Of a stretch of 64,000 bases of DNA, positions 1 through 8,140 are shown piece after piece (the first letter of the stretch is position 1; the number at the start of each line of letters is the position of its first letter). The notes beneath the pieces were generated by a model. That model was given only the letters and a program-made list of their open reading frames with translations. It had not been told where the DNA came from and searched no databases. Location of the stretch: contig DATBKT010000087.1 in NCBI GenBank assembly GCA_036555705.1, positions 1 through 64,000 on the forward strand. Direction: 5' to 3'. Origin of the DNA: JARBAU01 sp029237525 (lineage in GTDB: Archaea; Thermoproteota; Nitrososphaeria; Nitrososphaerales; Nitrososphaeraceae). The position numbers and the translations under genes were made by a program.

Positions 1-1
1 A

Positions 2-193
2 GATTCAGTACCTCATACCGTTACAAATGGTAAAGGCCCTGATGATCCGAACTCTGGAAAGCTATTTGATACAAGTATAATTAATGCCGGTGAATCAGCC
101 AAAGTCGATACTTCCAAATTGACATCTGGACAACAATATCCATTCCACTGTACTGTACATCCATACATGACTGGAACATTAAAAGCGACCTGA
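2..193 (+). CDS. Plastocyanin-like cupredoxin, 3' end only
   Basis: This is the C-terminal part (63 residues) of a type 1 blue copper protein; the 5' end lies outside the window. The visible copper ligands are a His in the PHT motif near the beginning and the C-terminal Cys-His-Met cluster HCTVHPYM, in which Cys, the second His and Met follow the plastocyanin/amicyanin spacing. Such small extracytoplasmic copper proteins carry electrons in ammonia-oxidising archaea, where they are thought to replace cytochrome c. The next gene is a heme A synthase, which fits a respiratory context. The exact partner (ammonia monooxygenase side or terminal oxidase side) cannot be told from this fragment. Confidence 0.85.
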   Translation, partial: DSVPHTVTNGKGPDDPNSGKLFDTSIINAGESAKVDTSKLTSGQQYPFHCTVHPYMTGTLKAT

Positions 194-261
194 ACTAGAG
201 GGGCTGAAATCCTCTGCTTGTCAAGATACTTTCATTAGCTAGTATTATTTCACTGTTCGTC

Positions 262-732
262 TTGATGTTTATTGGTGGGTACGTAAGTGCATCTGGGGTT
301 GGCTTGACATGTCCCAAATGGCCGCTATGCCCTAAAGGATTGATTCCAATGAAGGAGTTTATAATAGAATACTTTCACAGAACAGTCGCGATTACTACGT
401 CCATGCTTATTTTTTTTACAATGGTGTCTATTTTGAAGAACCATAGAAAGATTCCTAGATTTGTCCAGGCTTCATCGATCATCGCTGTATGTCTTGCAGT
501 AGTTCAAATAAGTCTAGGTGGTATCGTGATAGTTGAGAAGTTACATGCTTTGTTAGTAACCATTCATCTTGGGGTTGGGCTTGCACTTTTTTCTATGACC
601 ATCATGCCAGTGCTTTATGCTTGGGGAATATTCAAGCCAAACACAATAAAAGATTCTTTGTTACCGCAAACCGATAACATTTCTAAACATGAAGAGAAAT
701 ATGGAAGTCAAGGTAGCATTGAAAATCCTTGA
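262..732 (+). CDS. ctaA: Compact heme A synthase (CtaA/COX15 family)
   Basis: The product matches the half-size archaeal heme A synthases, about four membrane helices instead of eight, which convert heme O to heme A for the terminal oxidase. Visible hallmarks are the extracytoplasmic Cys pair in the LTCPKWPLCP stretch (Cys17 and Cys23), the EYFHR motif with heme-ligand His39, and the second-half His95 and His102. The open frame continues in phase upstream to about 208 and encodes hydrophobic residues that look like the start of helix 1. The only start-like codons there are CTG 214 and weaker ones, so the true start may be upstream of TTG 262/ATG 265. The hydrophilic C-terminal tail after residue 125 has no recognised motif. 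It lies downstream of a cupredoxin in the same direction. Confidence 0.85.
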   Translation: MMFIGGYVSASGVGLTCPKWPLCPKGLIPMKEFIIEYFHRTVAITTSMLIFFTMVSILKNHRKIPRFVQASSIIAVCLAVVQISLGGIVIVEKLHALLVTIHLGVGLALFSMTIMPVLYAWGIFKPNTIKDSLLPQTDNISKHEEKYGSQGSIENP

Positions 733-747
733 AATCACAACAACCTC

Positions 748-793
748 AAAAGTGTAATATACTCAATATATTGAGTTCAAATCTGACACTTTT
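748..793. repeat. Nested inverted repeat between ctaA and the dehydrogenase gene
   Basis: A perfect 16-base palindrome, ACTCAATATATTGAGT (761-776), sits inside a second inverted repeat, AAAAGTGT (748-755) with ACACTTTT (786-793). The element starts 15 bases after the ctaA stop and ends 75 bases before the next start codon. It could be a dimeric regulator operator or a transcript-end hairpin; the sequence alone does not decide. Confidence 0.6.
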
Positions 794-834
794 TAACTCT
801 AACTCACAATAGTCTTAATCCCCTAATCTCCGCA

Positions 835-843
835 AAATATATA
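835..843 (+). promoter_or_regulatory. TATA box of the dehydrogenase gene
   Basis: The AAATATATA stretch is centred about 30 bases before ATG 869, the spacing expected for an archaeal leaderless transcript. It supports ATG 869 over the in-frame TTG 863. Confidence 0.5.
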
Positions 844-868
844 CTGTTGTCTAATAATCCATTTGACT

Positions 869-1819
869 ATGTGGAAAGTTCTGACACCACGAAAGATTGT
901 TTTTGGTGAAAATGCAGCTCAGCAATTTGAATATCCGAATAAATCATTAATTATAACCACTACAACTCCAGACATTTACAACAAATGGATCGATTACATG
1001 GGTATCAAGAATTACGAAATATATGATAAAGTTATGCCTGATCCTTCGATTGAAATTATACAAAAAATACAGAAAGAGTATGAAGGAAAGGAAATTTCAG
1101 CATATATTGGTCTGGGTGGCGGTAGTTCAATGGATGTTTGCAAATATTTGGGCAAATTAACCTCGATTCCAAAAATTCTAATTCCTACAACCTTTGGTAC
1201 TGGTGCTGAGATGACAACATATGCCGTAGTAAGCTTTGACCATAAAAAGAAGCTACTCCAAGACGAATCATTCTTAGCAGACGCAGCTATAGTCGATCCT
1301 TATTTTCTACCGGGTACTCCCTACCCTATTATGAGAAATTCGGCTTGTGACGCGGCGGCTCAAGCATCTGAGGCTTACAACAGCAGAATTAGTAATCCGC
1401 TCACCAAGTTGTTTTGTAAAGAAGCATTTGATGTCCTCGAGGATGCAATTATTAACGAGAAGCGTGATCTCTTACCATACGGAGCTATGCTTTCTGGGAT
1501 AGGATTCGGCAATGCTTCTACCACATTAGGACATGCATTGTCCTATGTGTTTTCAAATGAGGGTACACCACATGGCTACGCTCTTTCAGCATGCACCACA
1601 GTAGCTCATAAATTCAACAAATCAACTTATTATGAGCGATTCAAGAGGATATGCCAGAAGCTACAATTTGAACCTCTAAAGTTAAAATTAGGACTTGATG
1701 ACGCTGCAGAAGTGATATTGCCCGATAAAGGTCATCTTGACAATAATCCTATAACTGTTACTAAAGAAGATATTGTTAAATGCCTAGACGAAATTACTAA
1801 CACAAACCCACTTTCTTGA
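869..1819 (+). CDS. Iron-containing alcohol dehydrogenase family protein, possible semialdehyde reductase
   Basis: This is a group III alcohol dehydrogenase-like oxidoreductase of about 316 residues, shorter than the usual 380. The nucleotide-binding GGGSS motif is at about residues 83-87, followed by the IPTTFGTGAE segment typical of the family. Candidate metal ligands are Asp161, His222 and His235. The position four residues after the Asp, normally a His in iron enzymes, is Gln165, so the site resembles the three-ligand zinc site of glycerol dehydrogenases. Members of this family act as malonic/succinic semialdehyde reductases in the thaumarchaeal 3-hydroxypropionate/4-hydroxybutyrate cycle, which is a plausible but unproven role here. 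Start chosen from the TATA box spacing. Confidence 0.8.
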   Translation: MWKVLTPRKIVFGENAAQQFEYPNKSLIITTTTPDIYNKWIDYMGIKNYEIYDKVMPDPSIEIIQKIQKEYEGKEISAYIGLGGGSSMDVCKYLGKLTSIPKILIPTTFGTGAEMTTYAVVSFDHKKKLLQDESFLADAAIVDPYFLPGTPYPIMRNSACDAAAQASEAYNSRISNPLTKLFCKEAFDVLEDAIINEKRDLLPYGAMLSGIGFGNASTTLGHALSYVFSNEGTPHGYALSACTTVAHKFNKSTYYERFKRICQKLQFEPLKLKLGLDDAAEVILPDKGHLDNNPITVTKEDIVKCLDEITNTNPLS

Positions 1820-2247
1820 TTGGACAGACTCTCCTTGGTATAGACGCAAAGCACTACCTCATGATACTCTGACTTTGATCCAATATAGAATTCTTGAGAT
1901 AGTTGGCATCGTACTATCTTCATGAATTCTACCGACGTTCCATATATTCGGAATATCCGAAATGTTGTTTCATTATATGCTGAAGGTATTTGAAATCCTT
2001 ATAAGTTTTGATATATTTCCTATCATGATGCGCAAAATATTATCTTCATTTATTCCTGCATATTCACAGGACCTTGATATGAGGTATTCCATAGAAAGAT
2101 ATTATATTTTGGAAATACATAAGCGCTGGTGTAACGAAAATTCCTAGTAATTACTATCCAATTAGTAGAAAGATTAAATCTATTACTTATTTTTAGCCTG
2201 AGCTTCAAAAACCTTAATAATAAATTCTTCGACAGCTGATTAATTAT
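1820..2247. other. Intergenic region without a recognised gene
   Basis: The stretch is AT-rich. Its short open frames on both strands lack family features. The last 45 bases contain a TATA-like AT stretch for the F420:NADP oxidoreductase gene. No RNA gene was recognised. Confidence 0.5.
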
Positions 2248-2925
2248 ATGAGAATAGGTATTATTGGCGGTACGGGCGGGATGGGAGAAGGCTTTGCGCT
2301 TAGATGGTGTCAAAGTCACGATATTATTGTGGGATCAAGAGATGTTGCTAGAGCTTCGGAATCGGCTAAGAATTATTCGAACATAGCAAATACAAAGTAT
2401 GGTAACAAATTCAAAGGTTCCATTAATGGGGATGATAATATTTCGATGTCAGGTCGGTCAGATGTACTGTTGCTTTCAATTCCTTATGATACAATAGTAG
2501 AAACATGTGGGAAACTAAAGCAGGTGATCGATGATAAATGTATCGTAGTGTCACCAATTGTGCCGATGACTAGAACTGATGCTGGATTCATTTATATACC
2601 ATTAGAACGAAATTCAAAGCCTGCTGCTGAACTCGTGGCAGACAATCTCCCACCTAGAAACAGAATCCTTTCAGCTTTCCACACTATCTCTGAGATGAAA
2701 TTGAAGAAAATTGATATGAGTCTAGATGCGGATACGTTTATCTGTGGTGATGACAACACTAATGTAACAATACTCAGTAACCTAGTTTCAGAAATAATGG
2801 GCTTGAGACCAATTAATTTAGGTCCTTTGTCAATGAGTTATCAAGCTGAAATTCTAACGCCTATGATATTAAATGCAGCTCGAAGAAACAAATTGAAAAA
2901 TCCTGGTTTAAAATTGGTGGAGTAA
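2248..2925 (+). CDS. npdG: F420H2:NADP+ oxidoreductase
   Basis: The enzyme passes hydride between reduced coenzyme F420 and NADP+ in the cytoplasm. The N-terminus carries the Rossmann dinucleotide motif GGTGGMG at residues 7-13, followed by the RW...IVGSRD segment, in which the Arg of GSRD contacts the NADP 2'-phosphate in the family. The length of 225 residues is that of the archaeal Fno/NpdG proteins. The interior LLLSIPYDTI and LPPRNRILSAFHTIS segments are also family-like. A small membrane protein gene begins two bases after the stop, so the two are probably co-transcribed. A PPOX-fold protein near 36.4 kb is another possible F420 user. This start is the only good one. Confidence 0.9.
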   Translation: MRIGIIGGTGGMGEGFALRWCQSHDIIVGSRDVARASESAKNYSNIANTKYGNKFKGSINGDDNISMSGRSDVLLLSIPYDTIVETCGKLKQVIDDKCIVVSPIVPMTRTDAGFIYIPLERNSKPAAELVADNLPPRNRILSAFHTISEMKLKKIDMSLDADTFICGDDNTNVTILSNLVSEIMGLRPINLGPLSMSYQAEILTPMILNAARRNKLKNPGLKLVE

Positions 2926-2927
2926 TA

Positions 2928-3224
2928 GTGAGATTCAGTCGAAGGGAGGGAGAAATACGTCAACGTAAGAACTGGATGACCGCAATGGGCGTGCTATTTA
3001 TACTCATGGCAGGTGTTATAGCACTAAGGAACCTATATTTTATTACAACGAACATTTCACTTGAATCAGCTTTAGAGCGGTACACGAATTTGCAAGTTAC
3101 GAATGAAAAGTTTGTGATAGCAATGATAGTAGGTGGATCTGTATTAATCTGGTGGGGATACTTTAAAAAGAAAGAAGATTATGGTCCGCCAGATGAACAT
3201 GAAAGACGCAGATTTCACTACTAA
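2928..3224 (+). CDS. Small two-helix membrane protein
   Basis: This 98-residue protein of unknown function starts with GTG two bases after the npdG stop, suggesting translational coupling. It has a basic N-terminus rich in Arg, a membrane helix at about residues 18-38, a short hydrophilic external segment, a second helix at about 62-78 and a charged C-terminal tail rich in Lys, Glu and Arg. Both tails would face the cytoplasm. No family was recognised and nothing in it indicates catalysis. The tight spacing behind npdG is the only functional hint. Confidence 0.65.
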   Translation: MRFSRREGEIRQRKNWMTAMGVLFILMAGVIALRNLYFITTNISLESALERYTNLQVTNEKFVIAMIVGGSVLIWWGYFKKKEDYGPPDEHERRRFHY

Positions 3225-3424
3225 AAATCATCTAGCTTCTATTCAATTGATTCAACCTCTTGGCTTGATGTATCTAGATAGTAAGTCCTAGTGGGTTGAC
3301 TAACTTTTACACAGAACTATTTTGGATAATATCAAAATCAGTTCGTAAGACACGTACGTAACCGAAAGGCCGATTAGTTTATCCTATCTACTTGCAATAA
3401 TTGCGCCATGCCTGACCATCGGGT

Positions 3425-4000
3425 TCATACAGGGATATTCCATAAGGGATACCATAGCGAAATATTAGTTTCAAAAGGTATCTCTTTTGACAATACCGCC
3501 ATTATTTTAAGCTCGTATTCAGAATTTCTTTCCTGTTTTGCTACAGGGACAAATGGGTAAAAATTCTTGCGCTTGTGATTGTAGATCAAATATGCTTGGT
3601 TCTTCACACTACTTTCATTAATTTGAAACTGAAACACAGAAGCGAGCAAAAACTGTAGATAGCCTGAATCTTCTACGGTATCACGAATCGCCGTCAAAGC
3701 CGCTAGTTCATCTTCCATTGTTTTAGCATTCAGAACAATCCAAAAATAGCCATATGAATCAGTCAGTGTGTCGTAGGTTATCTTAAACTCTTCAATACTT
3801 TGGTTAAGAAAATTCGTTATATCACTTGTCAGAGCATTAAATTGCATTCCGCTCATAGTTTTGAAACTTATCCCACATCTACCTGTACTGTGTAAGCCTA
3901 ATGTTGTCTCTAGGGTAATGCGTCCTCCAGAGAGGGAAAATAATATGTCCGACTCCTCTTCGTGTTTACTGATTTTCTTTTTTATCCACGAAAAATCCAA
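3425..4000 (-). CDS. pspAB: PspA-associated protein PspAB
   Basis: The 191-residue sequence matches what is known of the PspAB family, linked in actinobacteria and archaea to the PspA/ESCRT-III-like membrane stress system. The visible pattern is an N-terminal segment with SGGRITLETTLGLHSTGRCGISF, a central DSYGYFWIV, a segment corresponding to the family's His-rich helix, then IYNHKRKNFYPFVP and the C-terminal ELKIMAVL...LWYPLWNIP. Such proteins usually accompany PspA or PspAA/PspM-type partners, but none is next to it here. It lies alone on the minus strand, facing away from the inhibitor gene. It has no signal peptide or membrane helix, so a cytosolic, membrane-peripheral role is likely. 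Confidence 0.75.
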   Translation of the reverse strand: MDFSWIKKKISKHEEESDILFSLSGGRITLETTLGLHSTGRCGISFKTMSGMQFNALTSDITNFLNQSIEEFKITYDTLTDSYGYFWIVLNAKTMEDELAALTAIRDTVEDSGYLQFLLASVFQFQINESSVKNQAYLIYNHKRKNFYPFVPVAKQERNSEYELKIMAVLSKEIPFETNISLWYPLWNIPV

Positions 4001-4382
4001 ACCAAATTCACCTAGGATTCAGATTCGGGTAGTTTTACCGAAGTGTGACCGAATAGAAAATACTCCGTTATCATTCTACAAATGACTCTCCAACATATAT
4101 CCAGAAAACTCGAAGTAGATAGTCTGAATATTTCATTTAAATATATGTCAATCAATATCAATATAATCTGTAGGGACCTATTTGGCTTAAATCATGATCA
4201 CGAATATGAGAGCTAATGTTTGGTTTTACGTTCTGGGTTATTTACAACGCAAGGAAAATTAATCAAATACTACAATGAAAAGTTTTCTAAGAATATTTTT
4301 TCCTGGATGTGTAGAATACGACATTATTAGAAGCTTGCATAGAGGAAACGATATATAAAACTGATACTCAGTAAACAGGCAA
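4001..4382. other. Divergent intergenic region
   Basis: It separates the minus-strand pspAB gene from the plus-strand inhibitor gene and must hold both promoters. The plus-strand TATA box is listed separately. No additional gene or strong repeat was seen. Confidence 0.5.
4350..4360 (+). promoter_or_regulatory. TATA box of the I9 inhibitor gene
   Basis: The stretch GATATATAAAA lies about 28 bases before ATG 4383, consistent with a leaderless mRNA. Confidence 0.55.
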
Positions 4383-4778
4383 ATGAATCGAATAATGGTC
4401 TTTGCTATTATTTTTATATTTTCTTATCTGGAAGTTAACTTGCCATCTAGCTACACAATTGCTGCTAATGTGCCGGTTATGATAGATTCTTTACAGGCAA
4501 ATTCGAGCAAAGTGGGCAAAAACGATCTGCAACTCGATAATCATTATATTGTTACTATGAAGGGTAATGCAACTTCCCTAGAAATTGGACATGTGATTTC
4601 TCAGGTAAAGGAAAAAGGAGGCCAAGTCCTTCAGGTTTATGAGCACGCAATCAAAGGATTCTCCATGTCATTGCCAGCCATATCTGCAAACAATACAATT
4701 GTCGCAATTAAAGCTAATCCAGAAGTCATAAGTGTAGAGAAGGATGCAGAAGTAAATATAGCCAAAAGTCAAACGTGA
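4383..4778 (+). CDS. Secreted stand-alone I9-type protease inhibitor (subtilisin propeptide-like)
   Basis: The first 28 residues form a signal peptide or N-terminal anchor (hydrophobic stretch about residues 3-15, ending near AIAAN). Residues 50-125 resemble the inhibitor I9 domain that acts as the folding propeptide of S8 subtilases. The pattern is a beta strand HYIVTMK, a helix with regularly spaced hydrophobic residues, VLQVYEHAIKGFSMSLP, and a final PEVISVEKDAEV strand. No protease domain follows, as the frame stops after about 131 residues. Stand-alone I9 proteins can inhibit or chaperone subtilases in trans. No subtilase gene is present in the window. The leaderless promoter supports this start. 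Confidence 0.75.
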   Translation: MNRIMVFAIIFIFSYLEVNLPSSYTIAANVPVMIDSLQANSSKVGKNDLQLDNHYIVTMKGNATSLEIGHVISQVKEKGGQVLQVYEHAIKGFSMSLPAISANNTIVAIKANPEVISVEKDAEVNIAKSQT

Positions 4779-5195
4779 TTATCACTCCGCATGTAATGGC
4801 CAAGTCGACATTTTGTTATCATTAGATTTTTCTCATATCCTTAGCTCACCACTTTAACGGATTGCTAATTATTATCTCAGTTTTTTCGTAATTTGTATGA
4901 CATTTGTTCAATGTTCTATAATTTTACCACATTGTCGTGATCTGCCTTTATAATTGGAGTTTTCGTTTCATGCCTATGTCGGTATACTCGTTTATTCAAT
5001 CGTAAGTGCATCTTTGACATCAGGTACCTTGATTGACGATTGAAGGATAATAAAAAGTCAATTGTAACGACACTAGCTAAGTTAACTGACAAGTATCGAA
5101 CAGTGATAGTGATTTTTACATCCTTGATAAGCGAATTAGACACATATTCCTGCAAAACTTCATATTATCATCAGGCTGTATCTGATGTTTGAAAC
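4779..5195. other. Intergenic region without a supported gene
   Basis: A minus-strand open frame of 79 codons (4916-5155) lacks family features and a good start context, so it is not called. No RNA gene was recognised. Confidence 0.45.
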
Positions 5196-5738
5196 ATGGA
5201 AATTCTAAAGGACAAGGTACTTGCGAAATACCTCTTTGAAAGATACGCCAATAATCCAAGAGACTGGAAATTTATTATCTCAAAGTCATCGTTTGATGAT
5301 GGATTCTTTGATGCTACGGTTTCAAATCGAGATGAGGTCTGGCAACTTAAAATCGATTCAATTTACAAGCCTATGCCAACAGTGCTTGGAACTAAAGTTG
5401 ATATCGACTCCGTTAAATTCGATAAACGTTTAGGTTATTCGACTATTCCTTTTGGCTACCGAGCTTTCGATCCTCCAGTTATTATGAATCTATTGGATAA
5501 ATTAAGTCAAGATCATCATTCAATTACTGATACTATCACAAATCGTAACGCGATGAATTCCATACTTAGCTCTCTGGAAACTGTTAAGCCTGAAACTGGA
5601 AAGAACTATGTTTATGGCCCCTTGGTATTTACGGACAGTAATCCTACAGGAATTGATACAGCTCAAAAGCAAATCTCAAAGAACCTAGGTATACGATTGC
5701 GAGATAACTTGCGAACAAGGTATTCTGGTTACGGATGA
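5196..5738 (+). CDS. Hypothetical soluble protein
   Basis: The 180-residue protein was not recognised. It is mixed alpha/beta in appearance: a charged N-terminal helix with KDKVLAKYLFERY, then WKF, WQLKID and aromatic-rich strand segments, a YSTIPFGYRAFDPP loop and a C-terminal basic stretch ending RLRDNLRTRYSGYG. There is no signal peptide, membrane helix or Cys cluster. Its length and codon use are those of a real gene, and an overlapping plus-strand frame (5221-5433) is a shadow. No neighbour closely follows or precedes it, so context gives no functional clue. Confidence 0.65.
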   Translation: MEILKDKVLAKYLFERYANNPRDWKFIISKSSFDDGFFDATVSNRDEVWQLKIDSIYKPMPTVLGTKVDIDSVKFDKRLGYSTIPFGYRAFDPPVIMNLLDKLSQDHHSITDTITNRNAMNSILSSLETVKPETGKNYVYGPLVFTDSNPTGIDTAQKQISKNLGIRLRDNLRTRYSGYG

Positions 5739-5854
5739 ATTATTATAGTCTAGTTTTCAAGAAAATTGGAGTATTGTAGAGTAAAAAATAAATCAACTTA
5801 AAGGTGTGTGAATTTCAAATCCTTTGTGTCCCATTCTGCTCTTAGCTGATCTAG

Positions 5855-6079
5855 TCAAATTGATCTATTTTTTTGCCTCTGGTTCTGTTTTCGGACTTCG
5901 AATGCTACCGTCATAAGACCTATTCCAAAAGATAATGGTATAAATCCCAAAAACATCAACATATTGGTATACGGCTGCTGCCCCAAATGCCAGGTTCTAA
6001 GTACTATCAAATGAAAGAGCAGTATTATTAAAGGAATGTTTATGCCTATAGCAATAATGGCAATACGGATGGGAGACAC
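5855..6079 (-). CDS. Small two-helix membrane protein
   Basis: This 74-residue product has two clear hydrophobic segments, about residues 5-27 and 39-62, joined by a short loop with WHLGQQPYTN, and a very basic, Gln-rich C-terminal tail. The topology suggests a small integral membrane protein with the basic tail in the cytoplasm. Function is unknown. It stands alone on the minus strand between two plus-strand genes. An open frame on the opposite strand (6036-6221) is not supported. Confidence 0.55.
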   Translation of the reverse strand: MSPIRIAIIAIGINIPLIILLFHLIVLRTWHLGQQPYTNMLMFLGFIPLSFGIGLMTVAFEVRKQNQRQKNRSI

Positions 6080-6370
6080 AACATTTAATTATTCGGTACG
6101 TCTTGCATATATGTCTTGTACCGTTACAGTCTCAAGATTCGGTCCTTATCTTTTTAAATTATTATTATTCAATTGTGACGCATTCAGTCAGCATTTTTCA
6201 AATAATTCCCCCCCCGAGTAGTTCATTATGGCAAGTCATGGTAGTTCGTTAGCGGATCACTGATAAAGCATATTCTTGCAGTGCTGGAGTATGGCCTTTT
6301 CAATATTCTACTGAATAAGAGATACATTCCCGCTGAAAACACATTTAATAGATAAGGCATTAGGAATGCT

Positions 6371-7054
6371 ATGAAAGCGGATAAGTTCGACCTTAGTGGC
6401 AAAAAGAAGATGAATAATGAAAATGAACTTATTTCAGATGACGCTATTATTCAATTTGACGATAGAGTCCATGATAATAAAAATCGAAGAGAATCTGAGA
6501 ACCGGATCCTAACTAACGCATATCAGAGTTGGTTGGAACTATTAAAATCGCCAACCGTTGGTCCTTTCCATGCGTATACTCAGGGCTTCTTCTTTGCTTT
6601 TGAAGATGTTCTGAAAATTGCCGAAAAGAGCACGATATTACACGGCGACATAAACGAGTTTCTAATACAAACAAACAAAGCTAGTTTAGATGCAATTAAT
6701 CTGGTATACAAAAAATCTCCAAAAAGACAGTACGAAAGTAAAGAGGATTTTGACGATTTCAGAAAGATAGTGATTGATGCATTCGAGGATTGTTTCACTC
6801 GGCTGTTTGAATCTAAAGAGTTTGCAGAACTATGGAATAGACTTTTCATCGACCAATCTGAGCTGCTCAAGTTAATTCAAGATTCAATCGTGGAAAGAAA
6901 TCTCAAAATGTTAAACCTTCCCACTAGAGAAGAGTTCGATTCCATTTTGAAGGATGTCCATGATCTTAAGCGGACAATTCATGATTTGAAAAACTCCGTC
7001 CGGTCTGCTAGTGTTACTCATTCATCTGAGGATTTAAAATCTCATGAATACTAA
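6371..7054 (+). CDS. phaE: Class III poly(3-hydroxyalkanoate) synthase subunit PhaE-like protein
   Basis: PhaE is the non-catalytic partner of PhaC in class III PHA synthases; together they polymerise hydroxyacyl-CoA at granules. The C-terminal third carries the family signature: ESKEFAELWNRLF, then the LNLPTREEFD motif and a helix with regularly spaced Leu, Lys and Arg. The N-terminal 40 residues are charged and probably disordered, and the middle is helical. The length of 227 residues is short for PhaE but usual for archaeal forms. The catalytic phaC gene is not in the window. The next plus-strand gene encodes a phasin-like helical protein, which supports a granule-related locus. A phasin-like role is the main alternative. 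Confidence 0.7.
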   Translation: MKADKFDLSGKKKMNNENELISDDAIIQFDDRVHDNKNRRESENRILTNAYQSWLELLKSPTVGPFHAYTQGFFFAFEDVLKIAEKSTILHGDINEFLIQTNKASLDAINLVYKKSPKRQYESKEDFDDFRKIVIDAFEDCFTRLFESKEFAELWNRLFIDQSELLKLIQDSIVERNLKMLNLPTREEFDSILKDVHDLKRTIHDLKNSVRSASVTHSSEDLKSHEY

Positions 7055-7283
7055 TCACACGGTAATATATAATAACTGATCATATCAAATTTTAAGTACT
7101 ATTAATAAGACATTCTCTAGAATACTGAAAAATGATGTCTTATGCGATTCTATTACAATTGTTTAAGTATGAGAAATTTCCGATCATCTAAGACATTGAT
7201 GTCATCCGTGTAAAACATATTAGAAAACAGGTGCCCATCATAATGATTTATAGCTTTTATACTATAGTGTCATATATAATGCA

Positions 7284-7724
7284 ATGCCATCAAATATAGA
7301 TAATAATATGAGTAGCAAATCTGACTCTTTGGGTGCGGAAGCTTCAGTAGATCCCGACACTCAAAGGACTATAGAATCGATAAAAAATGTTGCTAGAAAT
7401 ATTAGAGACACTTCAGCACGAATTAGAGATACAGTAAGAGTCTTACGTCAGAGTGGAGCTATTGATGAATTGACTCAAGCAGTCCACGAAGCAACCATTG
7501 CAGCTAGAGAAATAACTAGGGAGGTAAATTCTGCGACCAAGGATTTGAAAGACAATGGTGTTATAGTCAAAACAGCTGGTGCAATCGAAGATACAACTAA
7601 TGCTGCTCGGGAGACTGTTGATGTGGTAAGAGATGTTGCAAGGCAGGCAACTGACTCTGCTCCAAATACAGTTGAGACTCTGAAGGAGGCTGCCTCAAAA
7701 ATCAAATCAAAGAATCGGTCGTAG
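7284..7724 (+). CDS. Helical repeat protein, phasin-like
   Basis: The 146-residue protein is almost wholly helical with many Ala, Thr, Arg, Asp and Val residues in short quasi-repeats such as NIRDTSARIRDTVRV, ARETVDVVRDVARQA and ETLKEAASKI. It has no Cys and no membrane helix. The amphipathic, Ala/Thr-rich pattern resembles phasins and LEA-like proteins that coat hydrophobic surfaces, and the nearby phaE gene makes a granule-coat role attractive. This is inference, since no family signature was identified. A TATA-like stretch upstream and a terminator-like hairpin downstream mark it as its own transcription unit. The in-frame Met9 is an alternative start. Confidence 0.6.
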   Translation: MPSNIDNNMSSKSDSLGAEASVDPDTQRTIESIKNVARNIRDTSARIRDTVRVLRQSGAIDELTQAVHEATIAAREITREVNSATKDLKDNGVIVKTAGAIEDTTNAARETVDVVRDVARQATDSAPNTVETLKEAASKIKSKNRS

Positions 7725-7790
7725 TTCCAAGATAAGGATTCGGTTCTTGGAATCTAAGCATTGTGAATTACTTTTGCTTATCTTTTTTTT
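7725..7790 (+). terminator. Hairpin and T-run after the phasin-like gene
   Basis: TTCCAAGA (7725-7732) pairs with TCTTGGAA (7745-7752) around a 12-base loop, directly after the stop codon. A run of eight T follows at 7783-7790. The T-run is typical of archaeal termination; the hairpin may stabilise the transcript end. Confidence 0.55.
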
Positions 7791-8140
7791 CACTATCCGA
7801 TAATGATTAGTTCGAAGATTTTATTTCACCAATTTGAATTGGAGACAGTCTAGCGACTGATGCAAAATATCGATTCTAGTATGATACTGCAAATCTAAAC
7901 TAGGCGAATTTTCGGTTTTCACTTTCGAAAATACCACGGCTTCTGATCGTTAGTGCAGTATGGGCTTTTCATATACCCAATTGTCGATTTTGACGTGTTA
8001 TGTTGATGCTTTTGGTATCTGACAGATTTGATTCTTTGTAATGCTGTTTACAAATAATCCGAGTAAGTAGTTAGTCTTAGATTTTATCAACATATAATGT
8101 CGTGTTTTATAGGAATAGAATAAAAACTACTTTGTTTCAT
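7791..8140. other. Convergent intergenic region
   Basis: It lies between the plus-strand phasin-like gene and the 3' end of gatB. It is AT-rich with T-runs on the minus strand just after gatB that may serve termination. No gene was seen. Confidence 0.45.

Noticed and set aside
4916..5155. 79-codon minus-strand frame
   Set aside because: No family feature, promoter or neighbour support; typical chance frame in AT-rich sequence.
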